From a virus: 20,782 nt of DNA. The stretch's first letter is position 1. Each line of letters begins with the position of its first letter. Shown in pieces: positions 14,120-20,770 of the stretch. The stretch spans positions 1-20,782 of the IMG/VR virus record IMGVR_UViG_3300018038_000059; one strand, given 5' to 3'. A model generated the notes under the pieces. That model ran no database searches, was not told the origin of the DNA, and saw only the letters and a program-made list of their open reading frames with translations. The position numbers and the translations under genes are program-made.

Positions 14120-15420
14120 TAAAGTTCCAAGCTCCTTTTAATCTGTCCAAATCTTTTTTTAAAAACTTGCCCAAGATCAGTTCTATATTGCAAATCAGGC
14201 ACTCTAATCTTCTCAGCTTGCTTTACACAATCATCCATTGTAGCTTCAATTGTTGCCCCACTTGCCATTGCAATGCCTATCATGCCATAACTTGCACTTG
14301 TTACAATTTCTTCTTGGTCATTTAATTTCAAATTATAAGGATAAAAACTCGGCGAAACTAATTTCTTAGCACTCAGCCCAGTAGGAATATCTCCTGTATT
14401 TATAGAATCTTCAAAAGGCCAAGGGCTAATACTAAGTTTTAAACCTCCACCATATCTTCCATCTTGAAAATAAGCTCCTTCTTCTCTAACTTGCCCCTTT
14501 GCTCCATCAGCCAAGAAAGCACCAAGCTCTCCTGAGAGAATTGTCGACAATAAAGTAGGTGTCGCATCATATCCAAATCTAGGGGTAAATTCGAGAGCAT
14601 AAATACTGCCACTTTTACTGTTTGTACTTCCTTGTCCTTCTTTGGCGATGATGGCATTGACATCTAGGCATCCTGTGTATTCGTTTTCTTTGCAAAACTT
14701 GAACATCTTTTCAATAGTCTGCTGTGTCAAAACTGTGCTATCTGTAGTCCAAACAACATTTCCAGAACACCCACCACTTGGACCAAGATCATCATTCATT
14801 AAATGCTTAGTCTCAAGAGTATGATTTCCTGGAAATATTGGCTGTCCTTTGCTAAACCAAACTTCTGTTGAAATATCAATTCCCGGAATAAATTCCTGTA
14901 AAACAAACTCCACATTCCCAGTCACCAGCTTTTTATAATGCTCAAACATCTTAATAAGACTTTCTGAATCTTTAGAAACAAAACTAGGAATATTACCCGA
15001 ATCAGATCCAGAAGGCTTAAATACAAATCTACTATTAGGCTCCTGTTCATTGATAAATGCCTCTGCTTCTTCAAAGCTATTAAAATTCTTGCTAGGTGGT
15101 ACTTTGATCTTATATTGTTTCATTATCTCTGATGCAAACTTCCTATCCATTTCTAGTTTATCTGCTAAGAGCGATCCGCCCAGAACAGGGATTCCATGAC
15201 TTCTAAACACATCTGCTATTAAACCAAACCCTGTACAATCACATATTACAATTTCTGGCTCAAACCTACCAACCTTGCTGAGGCTATCTATTAAAATCCC
15301 CTGTCCAATAGCCTCAGCTTCTGTCCTTCTAGCAAAAAATAAAACATCATTCCCTTCTTCCTGAACTCTGTGTGCAAGTCCAAAACTATCTCCAGCATCT
15401 GAAAGAAAGAGAAATCTCAT
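14119..15420 (-). CDS. PurD-like ATP-grasp ligase
   Basis: A 433-aa enzyme with the complete domain order of phosphoribosylamine-glycine ligase (PurD, GAR synthetase), which joins glycine to phosphoribosylamine using ATP. N-domain: residues 1-85 (MRFLFLSDAGDSFGLAHRV). ATP-grasp: ADKLEMDRKFASEIMKQY (86-103), FVFKPSGSDSG (132-142), VLQEFIPGIDISTEVW (173-188), a Gly-rich loop GPSGGCSGNVVW (213-224), CLDVNAI (251-257) and ALEFTPRFG (275-283). C-domain: GMIGIAMASGATIEATMDDC and the end motif QYRTDLG, like YRxDIG of PurD. E277 and R281 are kept, but the Asn of the EFNxRFGD motif is Thr279 and the following DPE is YDA, so substrate or metal use may differ. It is coupled to a membrane mini-protein upstream (ATGA) and the 82-aa gene downstream (TAATG). 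True purine synthesis is possible, but a different amide-forming reaction is equally open. Confidence 0.85.
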   Translation of the reverse strand: MRFLFLSDAGDSFGLAHRVQEEGNDVLFFARRTEAEAIGQGILIDSLSKVGRFEPEIVICDCTGFGLIADVFRSHGIPVLGGSLLADKLEMDRKFASEIMKQYKIKVPPSKNFNSFEEAEAFINEQEPNSRFVFKPSGSDSGNIPSFVSKDSESLIKMFEHYKKLVTGNVEFVLQEFIPGIDISTEVWFSKGQPIFPGNHTLETKHLMNDDLGPSGGCSGNVVWTTDSTVLTQQTIEKMFKFCKENEYTGCLDVNAIIAKEGQGSTNSKSGSIYALEFTPRFGYDATPTLLSTILSGELGAFLADGAKGQVREEGAYFQDGRYGGGLKLSISPWPFEDSINTGDIPTGLSAKKLVSPSFYPYNLKLNDQEEIVTSASYGMIGIAMASGATIEATMDDCVKQAEKIRVPDLQYRTDLGQVFKKRFGQIKRSLEL

Positions 15421-15593
15421 ATCTTTTTCTCACCTATCATTCTCCCAATATATCCTACAGCAAGTACCACAAGTGTCTTAAGAGTTTCAGTAGCCTCACC
15501 AGGCTTTGCAAATCTCGTCAAAGCCCAAAGAGAAACTAAGAAAATAGTAAGCAGAATTAAAAGATCAAACTTATCCTCTAAAAATTGCTGCAT
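15417..15593 (-). CDS. Small membrane protein, 58 aa (holin-like candidate)
   Basis: A short gene in the gap between the ATP-grasp and XhlA-like genes. The product begins MQQFLEDKFD, then a first membrane helix LLILLTIFLVSLWAL (11-25), a short charged loop (TRFAKPGEATETLK), a second apolar stretch TLVVLAVGYIGRMIG (40-54), and a basic end EKKI. AGGA lies eight bases before the ATG. Its TGA overlaps the ATP-grasp ATG by four bases (ATGA). Two short hydrophobic helices and the neighbouring XhlA-like gene fit a lysis pair, but no endolysin is present in the window, so a virion or membrane role is also possible. Confidence 0.6.
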   Translation of the reverse strand: MQQFLEDKFDLLILLTIFLVSLWALTRFAKPGEATETLKTLVVLAVGYIGRMIGEKKI

Positions 15594-15603
15594 AGTCTAA
15601 TTC

Positions 15604-15831
15604 CTATTTCCTAACCATCCCCATAATTCCTTCAATTGCAGCAAAGAGAAAGAGGATAAAAGCAATAATTCCCATTGCTCTGTTTTGGAAACTTGTTAAA
15701 TCTTCTATCTTGTCAATAACTGCTTTCTGTCCTACTTTTAAATCCTCTAGTGAAGATTCTGTATTTTCTTTCATATTGTAAAAATTAGCCTCCAGTACAC
15801 TAATCCTAGTCTCGAAATTACTCTCAGCCAT
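15604..15831 (-). CDS. XhlA-like coiled-coil/membrane-anchor protein, 75 aa
   Basis: The N-terminal two thirds is a charged coiled coil (ETRISVLEANFYNMKENTES to IDKIEDLTSFQNRA), ending in a single hydrophobic segment MGIIAFILFLFAAIEGIMGM (about 53-72) and a basic tail VRK. This is the layout of XhlA/haemolysin-type phage proteins, which work with holins at the cytoplasmic membrane. An excellent GGAGGAA lies before the ATG. The two-TM mini-protein follows 10 bases later, matching the common XhlA plus holin pairing. An alternative is a spanin-like or tail-assembly membrane protein. Confidence 0.65.
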   Translation of the reverse strand: MAESNFETRISVLEANFYNMKENTESSLEDLKVGQKAVIDKIEDLTSFQNRAMGIIAFILFLFAAIEGIMGMVRK

Positions 15832-15848
15832 AACTTCCTCCGATATTT

Positions 15849-16505
15849 TTAGTTATAGTTGAAGTGAAGATGGAAACCAATTCCCTGAATTTCAATTGTT
15901 CCTGTATTTGCAAGAACAATATCAAGCTCAGCAACAAAGTTTGAAAGATCATCTACATTCATTACTGGAGTTGTTACTGGGCAAACTTGAACATAAGGCC
16001 CAGTGCTAGGTACTGTAAGTGGAAATATTGGGTTTGTTAAAGGATAATTATTTACAACATTCGCTACATTATTTGCATAAACAATCTCATCCAAAGTCAC
16101 AGCAACAGAAGTAACAGATACAACACCTGGTTGGTAAATTACAACAAGGTTATCAATCTGAAGTCCTTTGTTTGGGGGAAAGTTATTTGGAGTAAATTGT
16201 GTCTGCCCCTTATAAGGTGGAAAACCTGAAACTCCTACAGGAGCATTTGCCCCACCAAATTCCTCTTGAAAAAAAGGCCCAACTTCTATAAGCCTTCTAA
16301 GCTGAGAAAGACAAGCAACTACCCTAATAGTCGCAGCCCCACTAGCAGTGCCATTAAAACTAAAATCTCCCTCAGTATTTCTAGTCAAGGCTGGATTAGA
16401 ACTCCAAGAGCCACTATAAAGCAAAGAAGCATCACAAGCTCCTTTAAAAATCCACCCTCCAGCCTTTGCTGTATCCCCTCCCCAATTTGCTGCTGATCTT
16501 CCCAT
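15849..16505 (-). CDS. Beta-rich putative virion protein, 218 aa
   Basis: The start is set at the ATG at 16505 (MGRSAANWGGDTAKAGGWIF), which has AGGAGGA upstream; an in-frame ATG eight codons earlier has no such site. The protein is a chain of short beta segments rich in Val, Asn, Gly and Pro, with GSWSSNPALTRNTEGDFSFN early, a Pro/Gly/Phe-rich middle (GGANAPVGVSGFPPYKGQTQ, NNFPPNKGLQIDNLVVIYQP), and a C-terminal TGTIEIQGIGFHLHFNYN. It has few charged residues and no helical signature. It fits a capsid- or tail-associated structural protein; no family is recognised. Confidence 0.65.
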   Translation of the reverse strand: MGRSAANWGGDTAKAGGWIFKGACDASLLYSGSWSSNPALTRNTEGDFSFNGTASGAATIRVVACLSQLRRLIEVGPFFQEEFGGANAPVGVSGFPPYKGQTQFTPNNFPPNKGLQIDNLVVIYQPGVVSVTSVAVTLDEIVYANNVANVVNNYPLTNPIFPLTVPSTGPYVQVCPVTTPVMNVDDLSNFVAELDIVLANTGTIEIQGIGFHLHFNYN

Positions 16506-16518
16506 TGTGTCCTCCTGT

Positions 16519-16782
16519 TTAAAAATCATCCCACATATTATTGTTAGTATCTGCTCTCTTAATAGCAGTCATGTTTTGAAGCTCAGTTCCTACATCTTCC
16601 AGAACTTCTGTTCTAATCACTGGCATGATATAAGAATCTGGGTTATCATAACAGTGCTCAAAACAAAGCAGCAATCCATTCTGCATTCCCATTTGAGGTA
16701 ATCTATAAGGCCAGCCACATCTATCACAGAAAGACCAGGCACTTATATGCTTTCCTGCTCTTGCTGTAATATGTATTGACAT
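16519..16782 (-). CDS. Zinc-ribbon phage protein, 87 aa
   Basis: Contains FC19-DR-C22-GWPYRLPQM and then GLLLC40-FEH-C44-YDNPDS, a two-knuckle zinc ribbon in the arrangement often seen in small proteins of phage head-tail gene clusters (CDRCGFRY...L..GLxVCxxCxDxRHP). The C-terminal half is polar, with possible Asp/Asn-rich disorder (ADTNNNMWDDF). GAGGT lies upstream of the ATG. It follows the secreted-protein gene and precedes a structural gene. A structural or assembly role is inferred from conservation of this family in virion clusters; no enzymatic motif is visible. Confidence 0.7.
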   Translation of the reverse strand: MSIHITARAGKHISAWSFCDRCGWPYRLPQMGMQNGLLLCFEHCYDNPDSYIMPVIRTEVLEDVGTELQNMTAIKRADTNNNMWDDF

Positions 16783-16808
16783 AAAATTACCTCAATTAAC
16801 AATGAGAA

Positions 16809-17510
16809 CTAATAACCAATACATACATAAGACCAAGTATCAGAATTAGAAGTACCTGAAACAAAAGTAACTGCTGTTGCAGAAATAGCCTCTGCTCCTG
16901 TTGTATAAGCATGGCCATTGGAATTAGTTGTGCTACAACTATACGAAGTAGCAGAACTAAAAGCCGGCATTCCTGTAATAGCAAAAGTAGTAGCAGAGCT
17001 TACTGTATAAGTACCATAAACTACTTTAAGAGGTTGCCCAAGTGTAGTAGGAGAAGCACAAGAAGAAGAGCTTCCACAACTAACAAGACCAACAGAATTA
17101 CCTACTCCTGCACTTGCTCCTGGGATATTACCAACATAAGTAAACGTCACACTTCCAGTTCCACTGAAAGTAAGAATATTTACTTCCACAAAATTAGAAG
17201 CAATGCTCCCAAGATTATAAACCCCAGAAGAAGTACAAGTCTGAGTAGCACCTCCTGTAAGTGCTGTATAAGAACCTCCATAAGTAGAAGCACCTTGCAA
17301 AGCAACAGTACAAGTACTTACAGTTCCAGTAGCCGTCCAAATCAAAGTATGAGAAGTAATACCAGTCCCAGTTTGATTCATAATCGGCATTGTCACTGGA
17401 CCACCTGTTGCAAGAAAAGTCTGGCTTTGCATAACAGGAACAGTTACTTGAGCCCGAGCAAAAGACAAAGAACAAAGCAAAACCCCAAAAAACAAAACAA
17501 ACTTCTTCAT
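16809..17510 (-). CDS. Exported Ser/Thr-rich protein with signal peptide, 233 aa
   Basis: The N-terminus is a textbook Sec signal peptide: MKK, hydrophobic core FVLFFGVLLCSLSF, and an AxA site (ARA then Q at about 20/21). The Cys in the core is not in a lipobox. The mature part is very rich in Ser, Thr, Gly and Val with repeated short beta strands and several Cys (CTVALQ, TQTCTSSGVY, LVSCGSSSSCASP, YSCSTT, YVCIGY) that could form disulfides in the periplasm or outside the cell. AAAAGGAG with an AT-rich leader precedes the ATG. A secreted protein in the middle of a head-gene operon is unusual; it may be a surface-exclusion or host-envelope factor, or an extracellular virion decoration. Confidence 0.7.
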   Translation of the reverse strand: MKKFVLFFGVLLCSLSFARAQVTVPVMQSQTFLATGGPVTMPIMNQTGTGITSHTLIWTATGTVSTCTVALQGASTYGGSYTALTGGATQTCTSSGVYNLGSIASNFVEVNILTFSGTGSVTFTYVGNIPGASAGVGNSVGLVSCGSSSSCASPTTLGQPLKVVYGTYTVSSATTFAITGMPAFSSATSYSCSTTNSNGHAYTTGAEAISATAVTFVSGTSNSDTWSYVCIGY

Positions 17511-17517
17511 ATGTCTT

Positions 17518-17535
17518 CTCCTTTTAAATTAATTT
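17518..17535 (-). promoter_or_regulatory. AT-rich leader and RBS before the exported-protein gene
   Basis: Minus-strand AAATTAATTTAAAAGGAG, ending eight bases before the ATG. It shares the TTAATTTAAAAGGAG core with the leaders of the decoration and Lys-rich genes. It overlaps the stop codon of the preceding tiny ORF. Confidence 0.45.
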
Positions 17536-17657
17536 AAACAATGCTCACAACCAATTCCTGGACCTTCTTTACTTTGTAAAAGACAAACAAAGTAAACAGC
17601 CTCATTTGGAATTGTCATAATAGTTTTGACTTTAAGAGCAAGCAAACTAAGGAGCAT
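17529..17657 (-). CDS. Tiny Cys-containing ORF, 42 aa (or 29 aa)
   Basis: A small open frame between the major capsid protein and the exported-protein gene. From the ATG at 17657 (overlapping the capsid stop by 11 bases) it encodes 42 residues; from the internal ATG at 17618 it encodes 29 (MTIPNEAVYFVCLLQSKEGP..). The C-terminal part has C-x(12)-C-x2-HC-type spacing (VCLLQSKEGPGIGCEHCLN), a possible small metal site. Neither start has a strong ribosome binding site, so coupling to the capsid gene would be needed. It may be a real mini-protein or chance. Confidence 0.4.
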   Translation of the reverse strand: MLLSLLALKVKTIMTIPNEAVYFVCLLQSKEGPGIGCEHCLN

Positions 17658-18612
17658 TCGTTGCCCAAGTTCCCACCCAAGAAGTTGCACCAAATACAAA
17701 CCTCATAATAGCCAGTTCCTTTACACTCTGAGTATCAAAATCATCAGCAGCAGCAGTCTTGAGTTTCATTCTCTCAACATACTTCAATTGGTGACTAGAT
17801 TTCTCAGGCAACAAGAACCAAGCACTCTGACTTGTTAAATACTGCCAAGTCATAAAATTAAGCCCATCACCTAGCAAGGCATTAATTTCATTATCAGTTG
17901 TATAAGGTTTATTACCAGAACCAAGAATCTCACGAGCAATCCAAGTCAATTCTGGTGGAATAAGCAAAGTCTTCGGTCGAATTTCCCAAGGAAGTCCTGA
18001 AGAAGTAATACCACGATTATATTGGTTCAAAGCAAGCTGCAAAGCACTTACAGACAAATCCACATCAGTAGCAGGGCGATTAGGATATGTTCCTGCAAGT
18101 GAAATAACATTACTAACCCCAGGCCCAAGATTGGTAGCAGCAACACCACCAAGCAAAGGATGCTGGTTATTAAACAAAGAAACTCCATCAGTAGTAGTTA
18201 CTGAAGTAGTAAAGCCAAGATTGAAGATATTAGCTGCCTGCATTTCTACAGTAAACATAGCAGCCCTAGCAAGTGCTTTAGGCATCTTTTTGATAATATC
18301 ATAACACTCATCATCAAAAAGCTCAAAGCTTGCTCTCATAGCCAAGGCATAGGTAAGGGGCAAATAACGCTTAGACCCACCTTCTACGATAGTAGTATAA
18401 CCTACCGAAGTCCCCTCATCCTTCAAAGCCAAAGCACCAATATCCCCATACTCTGCCTCATCTTCAAAGAACCTATCTGACTTCTCTTCATTAAAAATAT
18501 GCTGCCACTTACTAGCCCGCATAGCCAGGTTTAAGAAATGTACAAAGACATGCTTAAGCCCTGGGGCCATGCTAAGAGCATACTGTTCTCTTACCATTGT
18601 TCCTGTAGGCAT
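17647..18612 (-). CDS. Major capsid protein (HK97 fold)
   Basis: A 321-aa protein with the sequence look of HK97-type coat proteins of the Mu-gpT-like/prohead family. It has an N-arm and E-loop region with DEAEYGDIGALALKDEGTSV, then IVEGGSKRYLPLTYALAMRA followed by SFELFDDECYDIIKKMPKAL, the long helix ARAAMFTVEMQAANIFNLGF, the typical DGVSLFNNQHPLLGG insertion (about 162-176), and a P-loop/A-domain with RPKTLLIPPEL and a closing FGATSWVGTW. Position after scaffold and decoration genes supports the call. AAAAGGAG and an AT-rich leader precede the ATG. No cleavage-protease domain is fused. Shell-forming function is inferred from family and position. Confidence 0.88.
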   Translation of the reverse strand: MPTGTMVREQYALSMAPGLKHVFVHFLNLAMRASKWQHIFNEEKSDRFFEDEAEYGDIGALALKDEGTSVGYTTIVEGGSKRYLPLTYALAMRASFELFDDECYDIIKKMPKALARAAMFTVEMQAANIFNLGFTTSVTTTDGVSLFNNQHPLLGGVAATNLGPGVSNVISLAGTYPNRPATDVDLSVSALQLALNQYNRGITSSGLPWEIRPKTLLIPPELTWIAREILGSGNKPYTTDNEINALLGDGLNFMTWQYLTSQSAWFLLPEKSSHQLKYVERMKLKTAAADDFDTQSVKELAIMRFVFGATSWVGTWATNAP

Positions 18613-18620
18613 TCTTTTTT

Positions 18621-18640
18621 CTCCTTTTCAAATTTAAAAA
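18621..18640 (-). promoter_or_regulatory. AT-rich leader and RBS before the capsid gene
   Basis: Minus-strand TTTTTAAATTTGAAAAGGAG, eight bases before the ATG. It belongs to the set of T/A-rich stretches that directly precede the ribosome binding sites of the virion genes expected to be most abundant. Confidence 0.45.
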
Positions 18641-18665
18641 CACAAAATAAAAGCCTAACAAACAA

Positions 18666-19241
18666 CTAAGCAATTCCCTGCTGTGAAGCCGGCAGAACGG
18701 TGAAATAAACCCCACGAGCATCTGAGGCAGTTGTGTTAACATTAGCGTCAATATTAACAATCTTAACCACAGCAGAAGCTCCTGTTTTTGTCTTATCCAC
18801 ATACCAATGACCATCAGTGTCAATAGACATGCCATAAGCCAAACCAATATCAGTTTGTGCAGCAGTCTGACTTGGTCCTACTTCACCAAAGAAAACAGTA
18901 TCATTATTTGCAACTTCTACTGAAATCTTTCCATCTTGAACAGGAGCACCTACTGGGATCTTTACTGCACTAGCCTCATTAGGAACCCCACCAGGAATTG
19001 TAAGAGTTTGTGCAGTGCCTTTGGTTGTTAAATTATTCCCAGCGGGCAATACAAATCCTTCAATTCCAGCAGCAACAGTAGCTCCATCCCAAGCAATCAA
19101 ATAACCAGCATTTGCTCCAGCAGTAGCAACTTCTACTGGAGTACCAGCTTTAAAAGTATTGCCTGCTCCTTCAAGAAGCCTTGCAATAACTGGCTGATGC
19201 TGGCTTGTAGAAAACCAACTGTGAATTTCGACACTAGCCAT
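18666..19241 (-). CDS. Putative capsid decoration/head-stabilising protein, 191 aa
   Basis: Beta-rich, Ala/Gly/Thr/Val-rich protein directly upstream of the major capsid gene. It contains FKAGTPVEVATAGANAGYLI, then IEGFVLPAGNNLTTKGTA, VKIPVGAPVQDGKISVEVAN and, near the end, ARGVYFTVLPASQQGIA. The ...AGTPV...GF.....P...F.V pattern and location fit lambda gpD-like or other small decoration proteins that cement the capsid. There is no membrane segment. It has AAAAAGGAG and the AT-rich leader before the ATG. At 191 aa it is larger than gpD (110 aa), so it may carry an extra domain or be a different kind of head protein. Confidence 0.65.
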   Translation of the reverse strand: MASVEIHSWFSTSQHQPVIARLLEGAGNTFKAGTPVEVATAGANAGYLIAWDGATVAAGIEGFVLPAGNNLTTKGTAQTLTIPGGVPNEASAVKIPVGAPVQDGKISVEVANNDTVFFGEVGPSQTAAQTDIGLAYGMSIDTDGHWYVDKTKTGASAVVKIVNIDANVNTTASDARGVYFTVLPASQQGIA

Positions 19242-19250
19242 GTTTATATT

Positions 19251-19267
19251 CTCCTTTTTAAATTAAC
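19251..19267 (-). promoter_or_regulatory. AT-rich leader and RBS before the decoration gene
   Basis: Minus-strand GTTAATTTAAAAAGGAG, nine bases before the ATG. It is nearly the same as the leader of the Lys-rich mini-gene 16 kb away, including the preceding TTTAGT..AGTTAATTT context. Confidence 0.5.
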
Positions 19268-19280
19268 TACTAAACAACAA

Positions 19281-20033
19281 CTACAAACCAGCTCTCTTAG
19301 ACTCATCAAGATCAGGGAGATATGAAGTAAGTCCTTTATTGACATTCATAGCAATACTCATATGACTCTCTCCCCTCTTTGTCTCTCCTTCAATTGGAGT
19401 ATCAATCTTAGGATCAGAATGAATTTCCTTTCCAGTAATAGCATCTTTCCCAACAAGAGTATTTGTCAAAGAATCCTTAGCAACTGCATTCTGTCTTTGC
19501 AAACGAGCTTGTGGAGAAACAGCAGCAAAGGCTCTTTGGTCTTTTGCTTTAAGAGCAGCAGCATAAAGCTCCTTTGGAATCACCATTAAAACAAGCTCTC
19601 CCCAATAAAAATGCCCATCTTTTGAAGAAAGCCCTGCGACTTCTACATCATCTACTGTAGCAAGCCTTGCTCCAATTCCCTTACCTTCCCAAAATCTAAC
19701 ACCTACTCCAATACCCTCACTCTTGTTATGCACCCATCTTGCCATAAAAGCAGGGTTCTTACAAGTAACCTTCTCCACAGATAATTGCTCCATTGGAATG
19801 GCAACAATTGGATCTGACAAAGACCCTTCATAATCCTGTGAAAAGGGCCTTGGCTTTCTTGGTTGCTGACCGTGTTCTGAAAGAATCTGTGCAATCTGTT
19901 CCTCACTAAGCTTCGGCCTAGTATTCTGTGTAGTCATCACCGGAGATTCATTTGTTGCCATTTTGCTATCACTTCCTTCTTGTGTTTTATTTACTTCAAT
20001 TTTCTGTGTTTGGTTATTGATTCCTTTTAGCAT
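19281..20033 (-). CDS. Hypothetical head-region protein, 250 aa
   Basis: No family recognised. The ATG at 20033 has TTAGGA six bases upstream and starts eight bases after the scaffold stop; an in-frame ATG 24 codons later (MATNESPVMTTQN) also has AAGGAAG and could be the true start. The first 70 residues are polar and disordered-looking. The core (about 75-180) has IVAIPMEQLSVEKVTCKNPA, MARWVHNKSEGIGVGVRFWE, ATVDDVEVAGLSSKDGHFYW and MVIPKELYAAALKAKDQRAF, suggesting a compact alpha/beta domain. The tail is Lys/Asp-rich. Position between scaffold and decoration genes suggests a minor head or assembly role. Confidence 0.65.
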   Translation of the reverse strand: MLKGINNQTQKIEVNKTQEGSDSKMATNESPVMTTQNTRPKLSEEQIAQILSEHGQQPRKPRPFSQDYEGSLSDPIVAIPMEQLSVEKVTCKNPAFMARWVHNKSEGIGVGVRFWEGKGIGARLATVDDVEVAGLSSKDGHFYWGELVLMVIPKELYAAALKAKDQRAFAAVSPQARLQRQNAVAKDSLTNTLVGKDAITGKEIHSDPKIDTPIEGETKRGESHMSIAMNVNKGLTSYLPDLDESKRAGL

Positions 20034-20041
20034 AAAGCTTC

Positions 20042-20770
20042 CTAAGCAGTAGCAGCAGCAATGTATTCTTCTTCACTCATTCCAAACTTAGCAGCAGCTT
20101 CTTTCTGATCTTGAGTAAGCTGAATCTTTGCATTGCCTCTGCCATCATTGGCATTTCCACCAGCAGAACTCCCCACTTCCAAGCTACCCTTTTCCTTATT
20201 AATATGAGCAGCAAGCTTCTTTAAATTCCTCCCCATAACAAGCTCTACAGCTGTAGGATACATAGAAGCATTCAATCTCTGTTCTACAGTCAGAGTTTTA
20301 AACATAGCTTCACACTCATCATGCAAAACATCATAAGCAATCCTGAGATCAGGATTATTCCTAATTTGTTCCATCCCATCTCTTAGAGCAGAATTTCCTT
20401 GAGTCATTAAGGTTGCTGTGATAATAGGACGAAGCTTCTCATTTACCCTATCCTGCAACCAAGCTTCATGGTCTTCAAGAATACTTGGGCGCTTTGGTTT
20501 GCCTTCATCTTCATTGTTATTACTAGACCCTGCCGACCTTGCAGTTTTCAATTCATTAAAGCCAACTTCTAAATTACTCAATGTAGAAGTTACCTTTTCT
20601 AAGTTAGTCTGCAATGTAGTATTCTGACTTTCAAGAACACTAAACTTCGGTTCAAGCTCGGCAAGTTTTACTCTTGCAGCTTCTCCATCTTGAATCATCT
20701 TTAAAATCTCTTCCCTCGTCTTCCCTTGAAAGATTTCAGGAATATTCCCCACTTCATTCCATCCAGGCAT
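20042..20770 (-). CDS. Capsid scaffolding protein
   Basis: A 242-aa charged helical protein with a coiled-coil-like N-terminal half (GKTREEILKMIQDGEAARVK to LEKVTSTLSNLEVGFNELKT, about residues 16-75), a disordered acidic linker (SSNNNEDEGKPKR), a second helical part and a C-terminal LTQDQKEAAAKFGMSEEEYI module at about 218-237. This last motif is typical of phage scaffolding/head-assembly proteins and is expected to touch the capsid protein. It is encoded upstream of the decoration and capsid genes, as usual. AGGAG is visible at the very end of the window before the ATG, so the gene is complete. No protease motif was seen. Confidence 0.72.
   Translation of the reverse strand: MPGWNEVGNIPEIFQGKTREEILKMIQDGEAARVKLAELEPKFSVLESQNTTLQTNLEKVTSTLSNLEVGFNELKTARSAGSSNNNEDEGKPKRPSILEDHEAWLQDRVNEKLRPIITATLMTQGNSALRDGMEQIRNNPDLRIAYDVLHDECEAMFKTLTVEQRLNASMYPTAVELVMGRNLKKLAAHINKEKGSLEVGSSAGGNANDGRGNAKIQLTQDQKEAAAKFGMSEEEYIAAATA

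Noticed and set aside
16506-16529. Upstream ATG extending the 218-aa virion protein by eight residues
   Set aside because: The downstream ATG has AGGAGGA at good spacing and the extension would read through that RBS.
16911-17537. Long plus-strand ORF (208 aa) opposite the exported-protein gene
   Set aside because: It is rich in Ser, Arg and Thr because it mirrors the Ser/Thr codons of the opposite gene, has no RBS, and opposes the direction of the whole operon.
17529-17560. TTAAATTAATTTAA palindrome as an operator
   Set aside because: It is explained by the AT-rich leader and overlapping stop codon; no promoter elements flank it.
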